Shown: positions 23,865 through 31,503 of the stretch, one piece after another | How the letters are laid out: every line of letters begins with the position of its first letter | How positions within the stretch are numbered: the stretch's first letter is position 1 | NCBI RefSeq assembly: GCF_023913755.1 | Contig: NZ_JAMXBJ010000050.1 | Coordinates: 434,001 to 498,000 of the forward strand | DNA: 64,000 nt | DNA from: Pseudarthrobacter cellobiosi | Lineage (GTDB): Bacteria > Actinomycetota > Actinomycetes > Actinomycetales > Micrococcaceae | Direction of reading: 5' to 3' | Notes under the pieces: model-generated | Seen by the model: only the letters and a program-made list of their open reading frames with translations | Database searches by the model: none | What the model was told of the DNA's origin: nothing | Program-made: the position numbers and the translations under genes

Positions 23865-24252
23865 CGAACAGCGATACCTCCTCGGCATCGCCTACCAGGC
23901 CGGGCCCGACCCGCGCATCGCCACCGGCGCCGACGGCTCCCGCGACTTCTTCAGCCCCGCAGAGCTGGAGAAAGCCGCGTGGGAGTTCGCCAAGTCCTCC
24001 CGCTCCATCGGCCTGTTCCATGAGAACGGATCCGAAGGGCACGCGGACGTCGTCGAGAGCTATATCTTCAGGGGCCCTGATTGGGACCTCGGCGACGGCG
24101 TCATCGTCAAGGCTGGCGACTGGCTCATCGGCGCAGTCCTTGATGAGCGCGCGTGGGACATGTACAAGTCCGGCGACATTACCGGGTTCTCCCCCCAAGG
24201 CACAGCCAAGCGCCGCCGACCAACCGACCCAGTGAAAGCTGACCAACCATGA
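23857..24252 (+). CDS. XkdF-like putative prohead serine protease
   Basis: 131 aa. ATG with GAAGGGA upstream, overlapping the portal gene by eight bases. The segments RYLLGIAYQAGPDPR, FFSPAELEKAAWEFAKSSRS, IGLFHENGSEGHADVVESYI and TGFSPQGTAKRR match XkdF-type phage proteins predicted to be serine peptidases. Next to portal and scaffold, it probably matures the head. Catalytic residues are not assigned with certainty. Confidence 0.82.
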   Translation: MADEQRYLLGIAYQAGPDPRIATGADGSRDFFSPAELEKAAWEFAKSSRSIGLFHENGSEGHADVVESYIFRGPDWDLGDGVIVKAGDWLIGAVLDERAWDMYKSGDITGFSPQGTAKRRRPTDPVKADQP

Positions 24253-25370
24253 CCATCCCCGAAGATATGTCCGAACTGGTGGACGTGAGCATTGACCGGG
24301 TCGACCTAGTCGGCAAGGCCGCCAACGGCCACCGGATGCTGATCGCGAAGTCCACCGCCGGCACGCCGAACCTGATCAGCCCGGAAACCGTCCGCGACCT
24401 GATCAAGGAAGCTGACGCGGATCCTGCGCCGGCCGAGCTGGCCGTGTTCGAAGACCTCGCGTCGATCCTGAAGGCCGGGCGTGCACTGTCCAGCGCCAAC
24501 GAATCCGCGCTCCGTAACGCAGCTGAAGCCATTCAAAAAGTACTCGCATCTCTCCCGGCCCCGGAAGAGGCCCCCGTAGAAAAGGAAACCCCCGTGGCCG
24601 AAGAAACCACAGCAGAAACCACCGTCGAAAAGGACGCAGCCGCAGCGATCATCGCTGACGTGCCGGTCCTCGAAGTCGCGAAGGGCGAAGAGCCCGGCGC
24701 TGTCGAAGAGGTCGAAAAGGCGGACTCCCTCCTGGCCGTCTACGACGCCAAGGGCAAGCTCATCGGCGTCATCAAGCCCAACGCCCTCACCATCGTTGAC
24801 TCCGGCGACGCAGCCCCCACCGACAAGCCCGCCGAAGCCCCCGCAGAGAAGGCCGAAGAGCCAGCTGCGGAAGAGCCGTTCGAAGAGGCCGCCGCCGAAT
24901 CCGTCACCGAACCCGCCGACGAGATCCAGCCCGAAGATGGCGCCCCCGCCGAAGCCCTCGGCGACGACGAAGAGCTCATCCCCGGCACCGAAACTGTCAA
25001 GTCCCCGATCGGAAAATCGGCCGCGACTGAAACAACCGTCACACAGGCACCTGATGTTGCCGCACTGCTCAAAGAGGCCCTCGCCCCGCTGGTGGAGAAG
25101 ATCGCGCACGCCGCCGATCTTGCCGACGAAGTGAAGGTCCTGAAGGAGCGCGTCGAAGCATACGGGCGTGAACCTGACGACCGGAAAAGCCCCCTCCTGA
25201 ACGGGGCCACCGGAGAAGCCGGCATTGCCAAGCGCAGCGCCGACAACGACGAACTGACCACCCTGGCCAAGTCCGTCGAACTCGCCAAGGAATCGGGCGA
25301 CCCGACGAAGCTCGCGAATGCCCAGCAGGCCCTCGCGTTCGCGTCGATCCTTGACCGTTTCCAGCACTAA
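24249..25370 (+). CDS. Capsid scaffold candidate, acidic, 373 aa
   Basis: ATG overlapping the protease stop. The start (VDVSIDRVDLVGKAANGHRM) is a segment that often forms the C-terminus of XkdF-type proteins. The middle is very rich in Glu, Ala and Pro, and the C-terminus is helical. Low-complexity acidic composition, position between protease and capsid, and absence of any enzyme motif suit a scaffolding protein. GTA/GCC-rich codon runs (AEEPAAEEP) reflect the bias, not a true repeat. Confidence 0.7.
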   Translation: MTIPEDMSELVDVSIDRVDLVGKAANGHRMLIAKSTAGTPNLISPETVRDLIKEADADPAPAELAVFEDLASILKAGRALSSANESALRNAAEAIQKVLASLPAPEEAPVEKETPVAEETTAETTVEKDAAAAIIADVPVLEVAKGEEPGAVEEVEKADSLLAVYDAKGKLIGVIKPNALTIVDSGDAAPTDKPAEAPAEKAEEPAAEEPFEEAAAESVTEPADEIQPEDGAPAEALGDDEELIPGTETVKSPIGKSAATETTVTQAPDVAALLKEALAPLVEKIAHAADLADEVKVLKERVEAYGREPDDRKSPLLNGATGEAGIAKRSADNDELTTLAKSVELAKESGDPTKLANAQQALAFASILDRFQH

Positions 25371-25404
25371 CCCCACGCCCCCACCGCCCCGAAAGGCTCC
25401 CGCC

Positions 25405-26862
25405 GTGAACCACGACGAAACCACCCTCGAAACCCTCAACCTGATCAAGGCGCAGACCGCCGGCGTCACCTCCGGCACCGGCCTCGTCGGTGTTGACCTG
25501 ACCGAACTCGTGTCGCTCATCCCGGTCAACACCCCGTTCCTTGACTCCATCCCCCGCAAGGCCACCACGGACGGCGCCAAGTTCTGCCAGTGGCGTGTCC
25601 TGACGGACATCAACAACCTGCAGGCTGACCCCGGCACCGCGTTCGACTTCGCCGCACCACTGGCCCTGCTCAACGAGCTCGACGTCTCCGCCCCGTACGG
25701 CAAGATCGGTTACGGCTACACGGTCACCGAAGACGCCATCGACCTCGCCAAGGGCTACGCCAACGCGCACGCCATCGCGGTCATGAACGCCATGAACCAG
25801 TACAAGATCGGCGCCGACCGCAAGCTCCTCGGCGGCCAGGTCTTCGCACTGCCGACCCCGGCGACCCCGACGGTCACCACGTCGACCACGGGCGGCTCCA
25901 TCGCCGCAACCACGGCCGTCAACGTGAAGGTAGCGGCACGCACCGGCTCGAACTTCAACTACGGCGGCTCCACCATCGCGTCCGCGCAGGGCACCGTCAC
26001 CACCGGCGCTGGCACGACCAACTCCGCCGTCGCAACCGTGACCTCGATCCCCGGCGCCGTCGCCTACGACTGGTACGTGGCCAATTTCTACGTCACCACG
26101 ACCACAGTGAACAAGGTGACCATCACTACGATCCCAACGGCACACGCTACGACCGTCCCGAACATTCCGGGCCTGTTCAGCACCGCGCCGTCTGCCGTTC
26201 CCGTGGCCGACTCCTCGGCCAAGGCCACGGACTTCAACGGCCTGCTCGCCACCCTCGCAGGTGACTACGCTACCGGCGGCGCAACGGGCCTCGTGACCCG
26301 CGGCTCCGGCGTGAGCTCCGGCGCGACGTTCCAGTCCCTCGACGGGGCCGCGTTCACCAGCTCGGGCCAGTCCATCAACGAACTGGACGCGCTGTTCAGT
26401 GCCATGTTCAACAAGATCCAGGCATCCCCATCCCGCCTGCTTCTCGCTTCGCAGGAAGCGAACAGCATCTCCAAGCTGCTGCTCTCCTCCGCTGGTGGTG
26501 GAACGACGTTCCTGACCCCGAACGACAACGGCCGCAACAACATCACGGCCGGCGGCTACATCGGCTCCTACATCAACAAGGCAGCCGGAGGCGTTCCCGT
26601 CCCGCTGTTCGTCCAGCCGAACATGGCACCGGGCACTCTGGTCGCAGCGTCCGATTCCGGCGCTGCTTTCGCCGGGGCGAACATCTCCAACACCCTGGAG
26701 CTCCGCGACCTGCGAACCACGCAGGACTACCAGTACGCCACGAACCGCGCTGCTGGCGCCGGTGGTGGCCCGCGTAACGACGGCGAGGTCTACTCGACCT
26801 CCGCCCTCGTGAACCGTGCGCCTGTGGCGTTCGGCGTGATCTCCAATGTCGCCGCGTCCTAG
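25405..26862 (+). CDS. Major capsid protein with Ig-like insertion
   Basis: 485 aa, GTG start (CGAAAGGCT upstream). The N-terminal part (VNTPFLDSIPRKATTDGAKF) and C-terminus (SPSRLLLASQEANSISKLLL, then YSTSALVNRAPVAFGVI) fit an HK97-fold capsid protein. Residues ~150-253 are Thr/Val/Ala-rich beta sequence (GSIAATTAVNVKVAARTGSN, then VTSIPGAVAYDWYVANFY), an Ig-like insertion probably displayed on the capsid surface. A 13-bp hairpin follows the stop. Confidence 0.88.
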   Translation: MNHDETTLETLNLIKAQTAGVTSGTGLVGVDLTELVSLIPVNTPFLDSIPRKATTDGAKFCQWRVLTDINNLQADPGTAFDFAAPLALLNELDVSAPYGKIGYGYTVTEDAIDLAKGYANAHAIAVMNAMNQYKIGADRKLLGGQVFALPTPATPTVTTSTTGGSIAATTAVNVKVAARTGSNFNYGGSTIASAQGTVTTGAGTTNSAVATVTSIPGAVAYDWYVANFYVTTTTVNKVTITTIPTAHATTVPNIPGLFSTAPSAVPVADSSAKATDFNGLLATLAGDYATGGATGLVTRGSGVSSGATFQSLDGAAFTSSGQSINELDALFSAMFNKIQASPSRLLLASQEANSISKLLLSSAGGGTTFLTPNDNGRNNITAGGYIGSYINKAAGGVPVPLFVQPNMAPGTLVAASDSGAAFAGANISNTLELRDLRTTQDYQYATNRAAGAGGGPRNDGEVYSTSALVNRAPVAFGVISNVAAS

Positions 26863-26875
26863 CATGTCCTGAGTT

Positions 26876-26912
26876 GGTGCTGGCAGTGTCCATTTCGGGC
26901 ACTGCCAGCACC
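26876..26912 (+). terminator. Hairpin after the capsid gene (no T-tract)
   Basis: GGTGCTGGCAGTG (26,876-26,888) pairs perfectly with CACTGCCAGCACC (26,900-26,912) across an 11-base loop. There is no run of T after it, so it more likely protects the 3' end of processed capsid mRNA or attenuates than terminates fully. Confidence 0.65.
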
Positions 26913-26943
26913 GCTCAACACCCCCAACACTTCAGGAGCCAAG

Positions 26944-27822
26944 TTGTCAACGGTCACCCCCGCACCCAACGCGGCCACCTACTCCACCCGCAAAACCTAT
27001 GTCACGTCCGCCGAGTTCAAGGCGGCACCTACCGGCGTTGACGTCTCCCAGCTCGTGCCCGGCGGGACCCCTGCAGCAAATGCGGCCGCCCTCGTGATGC
27101 AGCTGCAGCGGGCCAGTGCCTACGCCGACAACTACTGCCAGAAGGTTATCGCCGCGACCGTCGATGTGCAGGCGGGCCAGTACCGTGTGCAGCGTGACAA
27201 GGCCCTCGGCGCCGTGATCAAGGTCCCGCTGGACAACACCCCGGTCATCGCCATCTCCGACATCCGTATCGGCCGGACGCCCGGCAGCATCACCCTGCAG
27301 CCCACCCCGGCGAACCTGTGGATTGGCCGCAAAGTCGTGACCATCCCGACGGCCGCCGCCCACGGTGACCACGTTTTCGCGCAGATCAGCTACGTGAACG
27401 GTTGGGCGAACACGGCGCTCACCGCCGCGGCCGCGCCCGGCGCCCTCAGCATCACTGTCGCGTCCTCGCTCGGCATCATGCCCGGCCAGCAGCTGAACAT
27501 CCAGTCGCCGAACAACGCCGAAACACTGACCGTTTCGACGGCCTACATCCCGTCGAACGTCGCCATCAACACGCCCGTGCCCGTCACCACCCCCATCGTG
27601 GGCACGTACGGCATCGGCGACACCGTCACGGCGTTCCCGCAGGACATCAAGCAGGCCGTCATCCTGATCACCAAATCGCTGATCAAGACCCGCGGTTCAG
27701 AGTCCATCGTCATCGCGTCCACGACCTCGCAGCCGGACAGTGTCGAACGGCTCGAACGCGGCGTCACCTCCGACATGGACATGGCCCTTGACCTGCTCGC
27801 GCCCTACCGGCGCAGCGCCTGA
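26944..27822 (+). CDS. Head-tail connector (adaptor) protein
   Basis: 292 aa, TTG start with CAGGAG upstream. The helical part VMQLQRASAYADNYCQKVI and C-terminal helices (DIKQAVILITKSLIKTRGSE, DMALDLLAPYRR) are typical of Gp6/Gp15-type head-tail adaptors, but a beta-rich insertion occupies the middle (TAAAAPGALSITVASSLGIM). Position right after the capsid supports adaptor function. Confidence 0.75.
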   Translation: MSTVTPAPNAATYSTRKTYVTSAEFKAAPTGVDVSQLVPGGTPAANAAALVMQLQRASAYADNYCQKVIAATVDVQAGQYRVQRDKALGAVIKVPLDNTPVIAISDIRIGRTPGSITLQPTPANLWIGRKVVTIPTAAAHGDHVFAQISYVNGWANTALTAAAAPGALSITVASSLGIMPGQQLNIQSPNNAETLTVSTAYIPSNVAINTPVPVTTPIVGTYGIGDTVTAFPQDIKQAVILITKSLIKTRGSESIVIASTTSQPDSVERLERGVTSDMDMALDLLAPYRRSA

Positions 27823-27871
27823 CCCCACATTCCGGGAGCCCCCTCATGTGGGGATACGTGGCGGGGCTCCC
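27823..27871 (+). promoter_or_regulatory. Interleaved stems (pseudoknot-like) in intergenic RNA
   Basis: Stem 1: CCCCACAT (27,823-27,830) with ATGTGGGG (27,846-27,853). Stem 2: GGGAGCCCC (27,834-27,842) with GGGGCTCCC (27,863-27,871). The stems interleave, so they form either an H-type pseudoknot or mutually exclusive hairpins. It begins right after the adaptor stop and ends 21 bases before the next TTG start, so it may tune translation or transcription of the next gene. Confidence 0.6.
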
Positions 27872-27892
27872 CACCCAACCTGAAGGACCGCC

Positions 27893-28396
27893 TTGAGCGC
27901 AACGACCATCACCGCCGCCATCCAGTCCTTCCTCGCTCCCACGGCGGGCCTGACGAAGCTGTACAAGGACGCCCCGTGGGAGATGTCCGGCGACAACTGG
28001 CAGTCCGCCGAGATCCCCGGCACGCCCGGTTTCATCCACCTGGACAACTCCAGCGAGTCGCGCATCGCGCTCGGCGGCGAGTTCGGCGGCAAGAAACAGG
28101 TCGATTACACCGTCTCGCTCGTGCTGCTGTACCAGTACCTGATTCCTTCCGATCTCGCCGGCGCCGACAAGGACGTCTGGGTGAATGGCCTGAACACCCT
28201 GCTGGATAACGTTGTGACCCGGATGCGCTCAGACCGTTCGTTCGGTTGCGCAGCGGCCGGCCCGATCTTTGAGGCTGGCAACCAGGATCAGGGCATTGCG
28301 ATCAGCCGCGACCTGCCCCACTGGGACCACGGCGGCGGCAAGGTCCGGGCGTGGGTCCGGGTCGAGTTCAAGGTCACGGAGATCGTGAACGCCTGA
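27893..28396 (+). CDS. Head-tail connector / minor structural protein, 167 aa
   Basis: TTG start with TGAAGGACC upstream. Mixed alpha/beta, with a tail-completion-like pattern (YTVSLVLLYQYLIP, then NGLNTLLDNVVTRMRS and GGGKVRAWVRVEFKVTEI). Located where head-closure or tail-terminator proteins are encoded. The exact role is inferred from gene order. Confidence 0.65.
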   Translation: MSATTITAAIQSFLAPTAGLTKLYKDAPWEMSGDNWQSAEIPGTPGFIHLDNSSESRIALGGEFGGKKQVDYTVSLVLLYQYLIPSDLAGADKDVWVNGLNTLLDNVVTRMRSDRSFGCAAAGPIFEAGNQDQGIAISRDLPHWDHGGGKVRAWVRVEFKVTEIVNA

Positions 28397-28695
28397 TGAC
28401 CCGCGTCCGGTCCCGCCAAGCCGTCAGGGGCCACACGGGGAAGCGGGCCGTGAAGAGCCGGGCAGCACGCCGCAAGGTCAAGGTGGAGCGCCGTCACCAC
28501 CGGCGCTACGCGGGAGTCTCCGGCGCCAAGCCACGGCTGACGCGCAAGAGTGCCAGACCCTCCGTCGCTTCCCGGCAGAAGGCGCAGCGCAGGCCGGCCG
28601 TGACCACTAAGCCCCGCACGTACCGCCGCCGCATCACCAAGCCAGCCCCCAAGGCGCCGCCGATCAGTGCCGCGTCCTACTTGTCCATGTTCTAG
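28396..28695 (+). CDS. Arginine/lysine-rich small protein, 99 aa
   Basis: ATG shares one base with the preceding stop (TGATG). About 38 of 99 residues are Arg, Lys or His, e.g. KSRAARRKVKVERRHHRRYA, so the protein is extremely basic and likely disordered. Its place among head-tail genes suggests a virion or packaging-associated DNA-binding protein, perhaps neutralising DNA charge. No recognised family. Confidence 0.72.
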   Translation: MTRVRSRQAVRGHTGKRAVKSRAARRKVKVERRHHRRYAGVSGAKPRLTRKSARPSVASRQKAQRRPAVTTKPRTYRRRITKPAPKAPPISAASYLSMF

Positions 28696-28708
28696 GAGAA
28701 CCCCCGTC

Positions 28709-29002
28709 ATGACCACATACCGCTTCACCGGCGCTTACCCGCGGATCCTGACCGGGCTCTCGCAGGGAGTCAACGCGCTCATCCTCCCCGCCGACCGCGA
28801 CACGCCACCCTACGGCTCCACCATCGAGGCTCACCCCGGCGACTCACTCCAGACCGACGAGCCGTACGAGCACCCCGAGCTCAGCGAGGTCATCCCCGAG
28901 CCGCAGCCCACTCACGACGACGGCTCACCGATCCCCACACCAAAGCCGCCCAAACCCTCCCGCACATCCAACCCGGCGCCCGCCGACCCCACTGACAACT
29001 AA
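28709..29002 (+). CDS. Hypothetical structural-region protein, 97 aa
   Basis: ATG with AGGAGAA upstream. A small folded N-terminus (TYRFTGAYPRILTGLSQGVN) precedes a long Pro/Glu/Asp/Ser-rich tail. Similar short proteins lie just before the major tail protein in siphophages. Function unknown. Confidence 0.68.
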   Translation: MTTYRFTGAYPRILTGLSQGVNALILPADRDTPPYGSTIEAHPGDSLQTDEPYEHPELSEVIPEPQPTHDDGSPIPTPKPPKPSRTSNPAPADPTDN

Positions 29003-29013
29003 GGACCCCTGAC

Positions 29014-30315
29014 ATGCCTCCTACACCCCGTCCAGGGAGCCAGCAGTGGCTCGGACTCGCCAAGGAAATCACCTACGGCACCGCCGTCGCAACACCCACC
29101 ATGTGGATTCCCGTTGACTCCCCCAAGTGGGACCCCAACGTCACGCCCCTGACTGACAACGCCCTCCGCGGCATGATGGCCACCGACTACGGCCAGACGC
29201 AGGGCATGCGCCACGACACCCTGTCCTACAAGACGATGCTCTACGCGGACACGATCATGCCGCACCTGCTCGCCATCCTCGGCGGCGCGGACACCGTCAC
29301 ATCCCTCACCGCCCCGGTCCTCACCCTCGGCGCGACCTCAACCACGGGCGGCACCCTCCCGGCCGGGGCGACCTACTGGAAGATCACGGCGACCGCCGCG
29401 AACGGTGAAGGCCTCGGCTCCAACGAAGTCACCGCCACCCTCACAGGCGCAACGTCCTCGCAGCCGCTCAGCTGGGTTGCGATCACCGGCGCGACCGGCT
29501 ACAAGGTCTACCGGGGCACGGCCCCCGGCGCGGAGAACGTCCTCGTCGCCACCCTCGGCACCGTCACGTCCTACACTGACATCGGCGCCAACACGGGCAC
29601 GGGCGCCCCACCCACCACCGCGGGTCACGTCCACGCCACGTCCCTGAACAACACCGCCAGCGCCACCCTCAACGGCCAGCCGCCCAGCTACACCGGATTC
29701 CTGTACCAGCTCGACGGCAAGGTTGTCCAGATCCCCGGCATGGTCATCTCCGACCTGAAGATCAGCATCAAGGCCAACACCCTCCCGACCGTCGACGCAA
29801 CATGGATGGGCCTGCCGGGCGTGTTCATCAACGCACCGACGAACACCCCGTCCACAGTGCCGCCCATGCCGCCGTTCACCGCGACCATCACTGTCGGCGG
29901 AGTGAAGGCGACTCAGTACAGCGACTGCAGCCTCGACATCAAGCGCACCGCGGAAGCGATCCCGGTACTCAATGGCACCCAGTCGCCACTGGCGATCTTC
30001 GCCGGCCCTCTGACCGTGTCCGGCTCACTGCTGGCCATCTACGACGGCAGCGCAGATCAGGACCTCACGAACCTGCTCACGAATACACAGCCGACACTGG
30101 CCGTGTCGATCTACCAGCAGGGCGACGCATCGCACCCGCTGACGCTGCAGTGCTCCAAGATCGCCTACGACACCGCGTCCCCGTCCGGGTCGAACACGTC
30201 CTACGCGACCATCTCGTCTGGCTTCAAGTCCATCGCGAACGCCACGGACGCACTCGACGGCAAGCTCTCCCCGGTGCGGGCCAGCCTCGTGAACACCACC
30301 GTCACACCGTTCTAA
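29014..30315 (+). CDS. Major tail protein with FN3-like insertion
   Basis: 433 aa. The N-terminus (QQWLGLAKEITYGTAVATPT) is characteristic of phage tail tube proteins. Residues ~100-205 form an Ig/FN3-like domain (GGTLPAGATYWKITATAANG, GATGYKVYRGTAPG), a decoration found on many tail tubes. The C-terminal half continues the tube fold. A GC-rich hairpin follows the stop. Located before the tail assembly chaperones as expected. Confidence 0.87.
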   Translation: MPPTPRPGSQQWLGLAKEITYGTAVATPTMWIPVDSPKWDPNVTPLTDNALRGMMATDYGQTQGMRHDTLSYKTMLYADTIMPHLLAILGGADTVTSLTAPVLTLGATSTTGGTLPAGATYWKITATAANGEGLGSNEVTATLTGATSSQPLSWVAITGATGYKVYRGTAPGAENVLVATLGTVTSYTDIGANTGTGAPPTTAGHVHATSLNNTASATLNGQPPSYTGFLYQLDGKVVQIPGMVISDLKISIKANTLPTVDATWMGLPGVFINAPTNTPSTVPPMPPFTATITVGGVKATQYSDCSLDIKRTAEAIPVLNGTQSPLAIFAGPLTVSGSLLAIYDGSADQDLTNLLTNTQPTLAVSIYQQGDASHPLTLQCSKIAYDTASPSGSNTSYATISSGFKSIANATDALDGKLSPVRASLVNTTVTPF

Positions 30316-30324
30316 CCCCCCGCC

Positions 30325-30356
30325 GCGGCGGGCGCCCCTCACCGGGTGCCCGCCGC
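30325..30356 (+). terminator. Hairpin after the major tail gene (no T-tract)
   Basis: GCGGCGGGC (30,325-30,333) pairs with GCCCGCCGC (30,348-30,356) with a partly pairing inner loop. No T-run follows. Comparable in position to the hairpin after the capsid gene. Confidence 0.55.
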
Positions 30357-30381
30357 ACCCCATATCCCCAGGAGTATCCCC

Positions 30382-30885
30382 ATGACTACCGTTACCATCC
30401 CCGGCGGCACCGCTGAACTGTACGACCGCACCGAGCTCACCCCGCGGCGGCGGATCCCCGCGAAGGCCCTGCTCTACCGCGCTGACGACCTGCTCGCGAA
30501 GCTCTCCGTCGCCCGCACCGTCGAATCGCCGACCGGTGAGATTGAAGAGAACCCCAGCCTGACCGGCCCGGCGCTCCGCCTCACCCAGCACGAAGCGGAA
30601 ACCCTCCAGCACCTGCAGTACGCCACCACATGGGGATGGCTGAAGTCGTGGACTCTCGACATTCCGCTCCCGGCCACATGGGAAGACCTCCTAGACATTC
30701 CCGGCGACATCACGGACGCCCTCAACGACGCCGTCGACAAGCTCAAGAGCCCCGACGTCGCCGCTGACTTCGAGATCAGCAAAGAGACGCTCGAAGATCC
30801 GGATTCTTTTACTGGGCGTCCCGGAGGATCCAAGACGCGATCCGGGGCGAGCGGCAAGCGTCGGAACTCTCGCCGGAATCACTGA
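30382..30885 (+). CDS. Tail assembly chaperone, short form
   Basis: 167 aa, ATG with CAGGAG upstream. The body is helical and acidic near the end (LKSPDVAADFEISKETLEDP), as in lambda gpG-like chaperones. The last ~24 residues after the shift site are Arg/Ser/Gly-rich (SKTRSGASGKRRNSRRNH), unlike the rest. Located between the tail tube and tape measure genes, the usual place for the frameshifted chaperone pair. Confidence 0.8.
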   Translation: MTTVTIPGGTAELYDRTELTPRRRIPAKALLYRADDLLAKLSVARTVESPTGEIEENPSLTGPALRLTQHEAETLQHLQYATTWGWLKSWTLDIPLPATWEDLLDIPGDITDALNDAVDKLKSPDVAADFEISKETLEDPDSFTGRPGGSKTRSGASGKRRNSRRNH

Positions 30886-31052
30886 ACCTTCTCAAGGCAC
30901 GGCTCTGGATCAAAACGTTCGGCGGCACTTACGCCGACTTCATGGACACCCCCGAATATGTCATTGAGATGCTCCTGAAGATCGAGGACATGTACCGGGC
31001 GCCGGCCGCCCCGCAGCCCCTCGGCAAGGACTTCACGCCCACCATCAGTTAG
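30382..31052 (+). CDS. Tail assembly chaperone, -1 frameshift fusion
   Basis: A -1 frame is open from 30,768 to the TAG at 31,050-31,052 with no ribosome binding site of its own. Slipping at 30,804-30,810 joins residues 1-143 of the short form to 80 residues reading YWASRRIQDAIRG, then LLKARLWIKTFGGTYADFMD, which is well-formed helical sequence. This mirrors the G/GT arrangement of siphophages, where the long form binds the tape measure. Exact slip site is inferred. Confidence 0.75.
30804..30811 (+). promoter_or_regulatory. Candidate -1 slippery sequence
   Basis: The T-rich run TTCTTTTA, read T-TCT-TTT-A, is the only homopolymeric stretch in the overlap of the two chaperone frames. After a -1 slip the TTT codon re-pairs perfectly and TCT re-pairs as TTC, so it is not a perfect X-XXY-YYZ heptamer. 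Confidence 0.5.
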
Positions 31053-31062
31053 GCCCCCGCCA

Positions 31063-31485
31063 ATGACCGAGATTGAGGCGTCATGGGTGGGCATGGAAGA
31101 GCTGCAGCGGGCGTTCGTTCGGGCAGGGGCGCAGGTTGACGCGGCCGCGAAAGCGAACGTCGCAGAAGCTTCGCTCCGCCTCATCAAGGACGCCCGCGGC
31201 AACTTCGAAGGCTCCCACAAAAAGGGCCAACCGCACGTCGGCGGGAACAAACCCAACGTCGTCACCGGCAACCTGCGCCGCTCCATCATGGGCGACGGCC
31301 TCTCACACCTTGCCATGGGCTCCTACGCCACGAAGGTAGCGCCGACCGCCAAGTACGGCCGCCGCGTCGAACTCGGTCTCGCACCCACCGGCGCCTACCC
31401 CTACTTCGGACCCGCGACCGCGAAGCTCCGCGACGAAATGGCGGGCATCTCCGCCGCGAACTGGGCCAAGCACATCAAATACTAA
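31063..31485 (+). CDS. HK97-gp10-like tail component
   Basis: 140 aa. Segments VGMEELQRAFVRAGAQVDAA, NVVTGNLRRSIMGDGL and KYGRRVELGLAPTGAYPYFG match the HK97 gp10-type family involved in tail completion. Such genes more often precede the tail tube; here it lies between the chaperones and the tape measure. Likely a tail-terminator or minor tail component. Confidence 0.78.
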   Translation: MTEIEASWVGMEELQRAFVRAGAQVDAAAKANVAEASLRLIKDARGNFEGSHKKGQPHVGGNKPNVVTGNLRRSIMGDGLSHLAMGSYATKVAPTAKYGRRVELGLAPTGAYPYFGPATAKLRDEMAGISAANWAKHIKY

Positions 31486-31503
31486 ATAGCCCTGGAGGCC
31501 TCC

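Noticed and set aside
25069..26865. 598-codon minus-strand reading frame
   Set aside because: Antisense to the scaffold and capsid genes. The Arg/Gly/Asp-rich product is a shadow frame.
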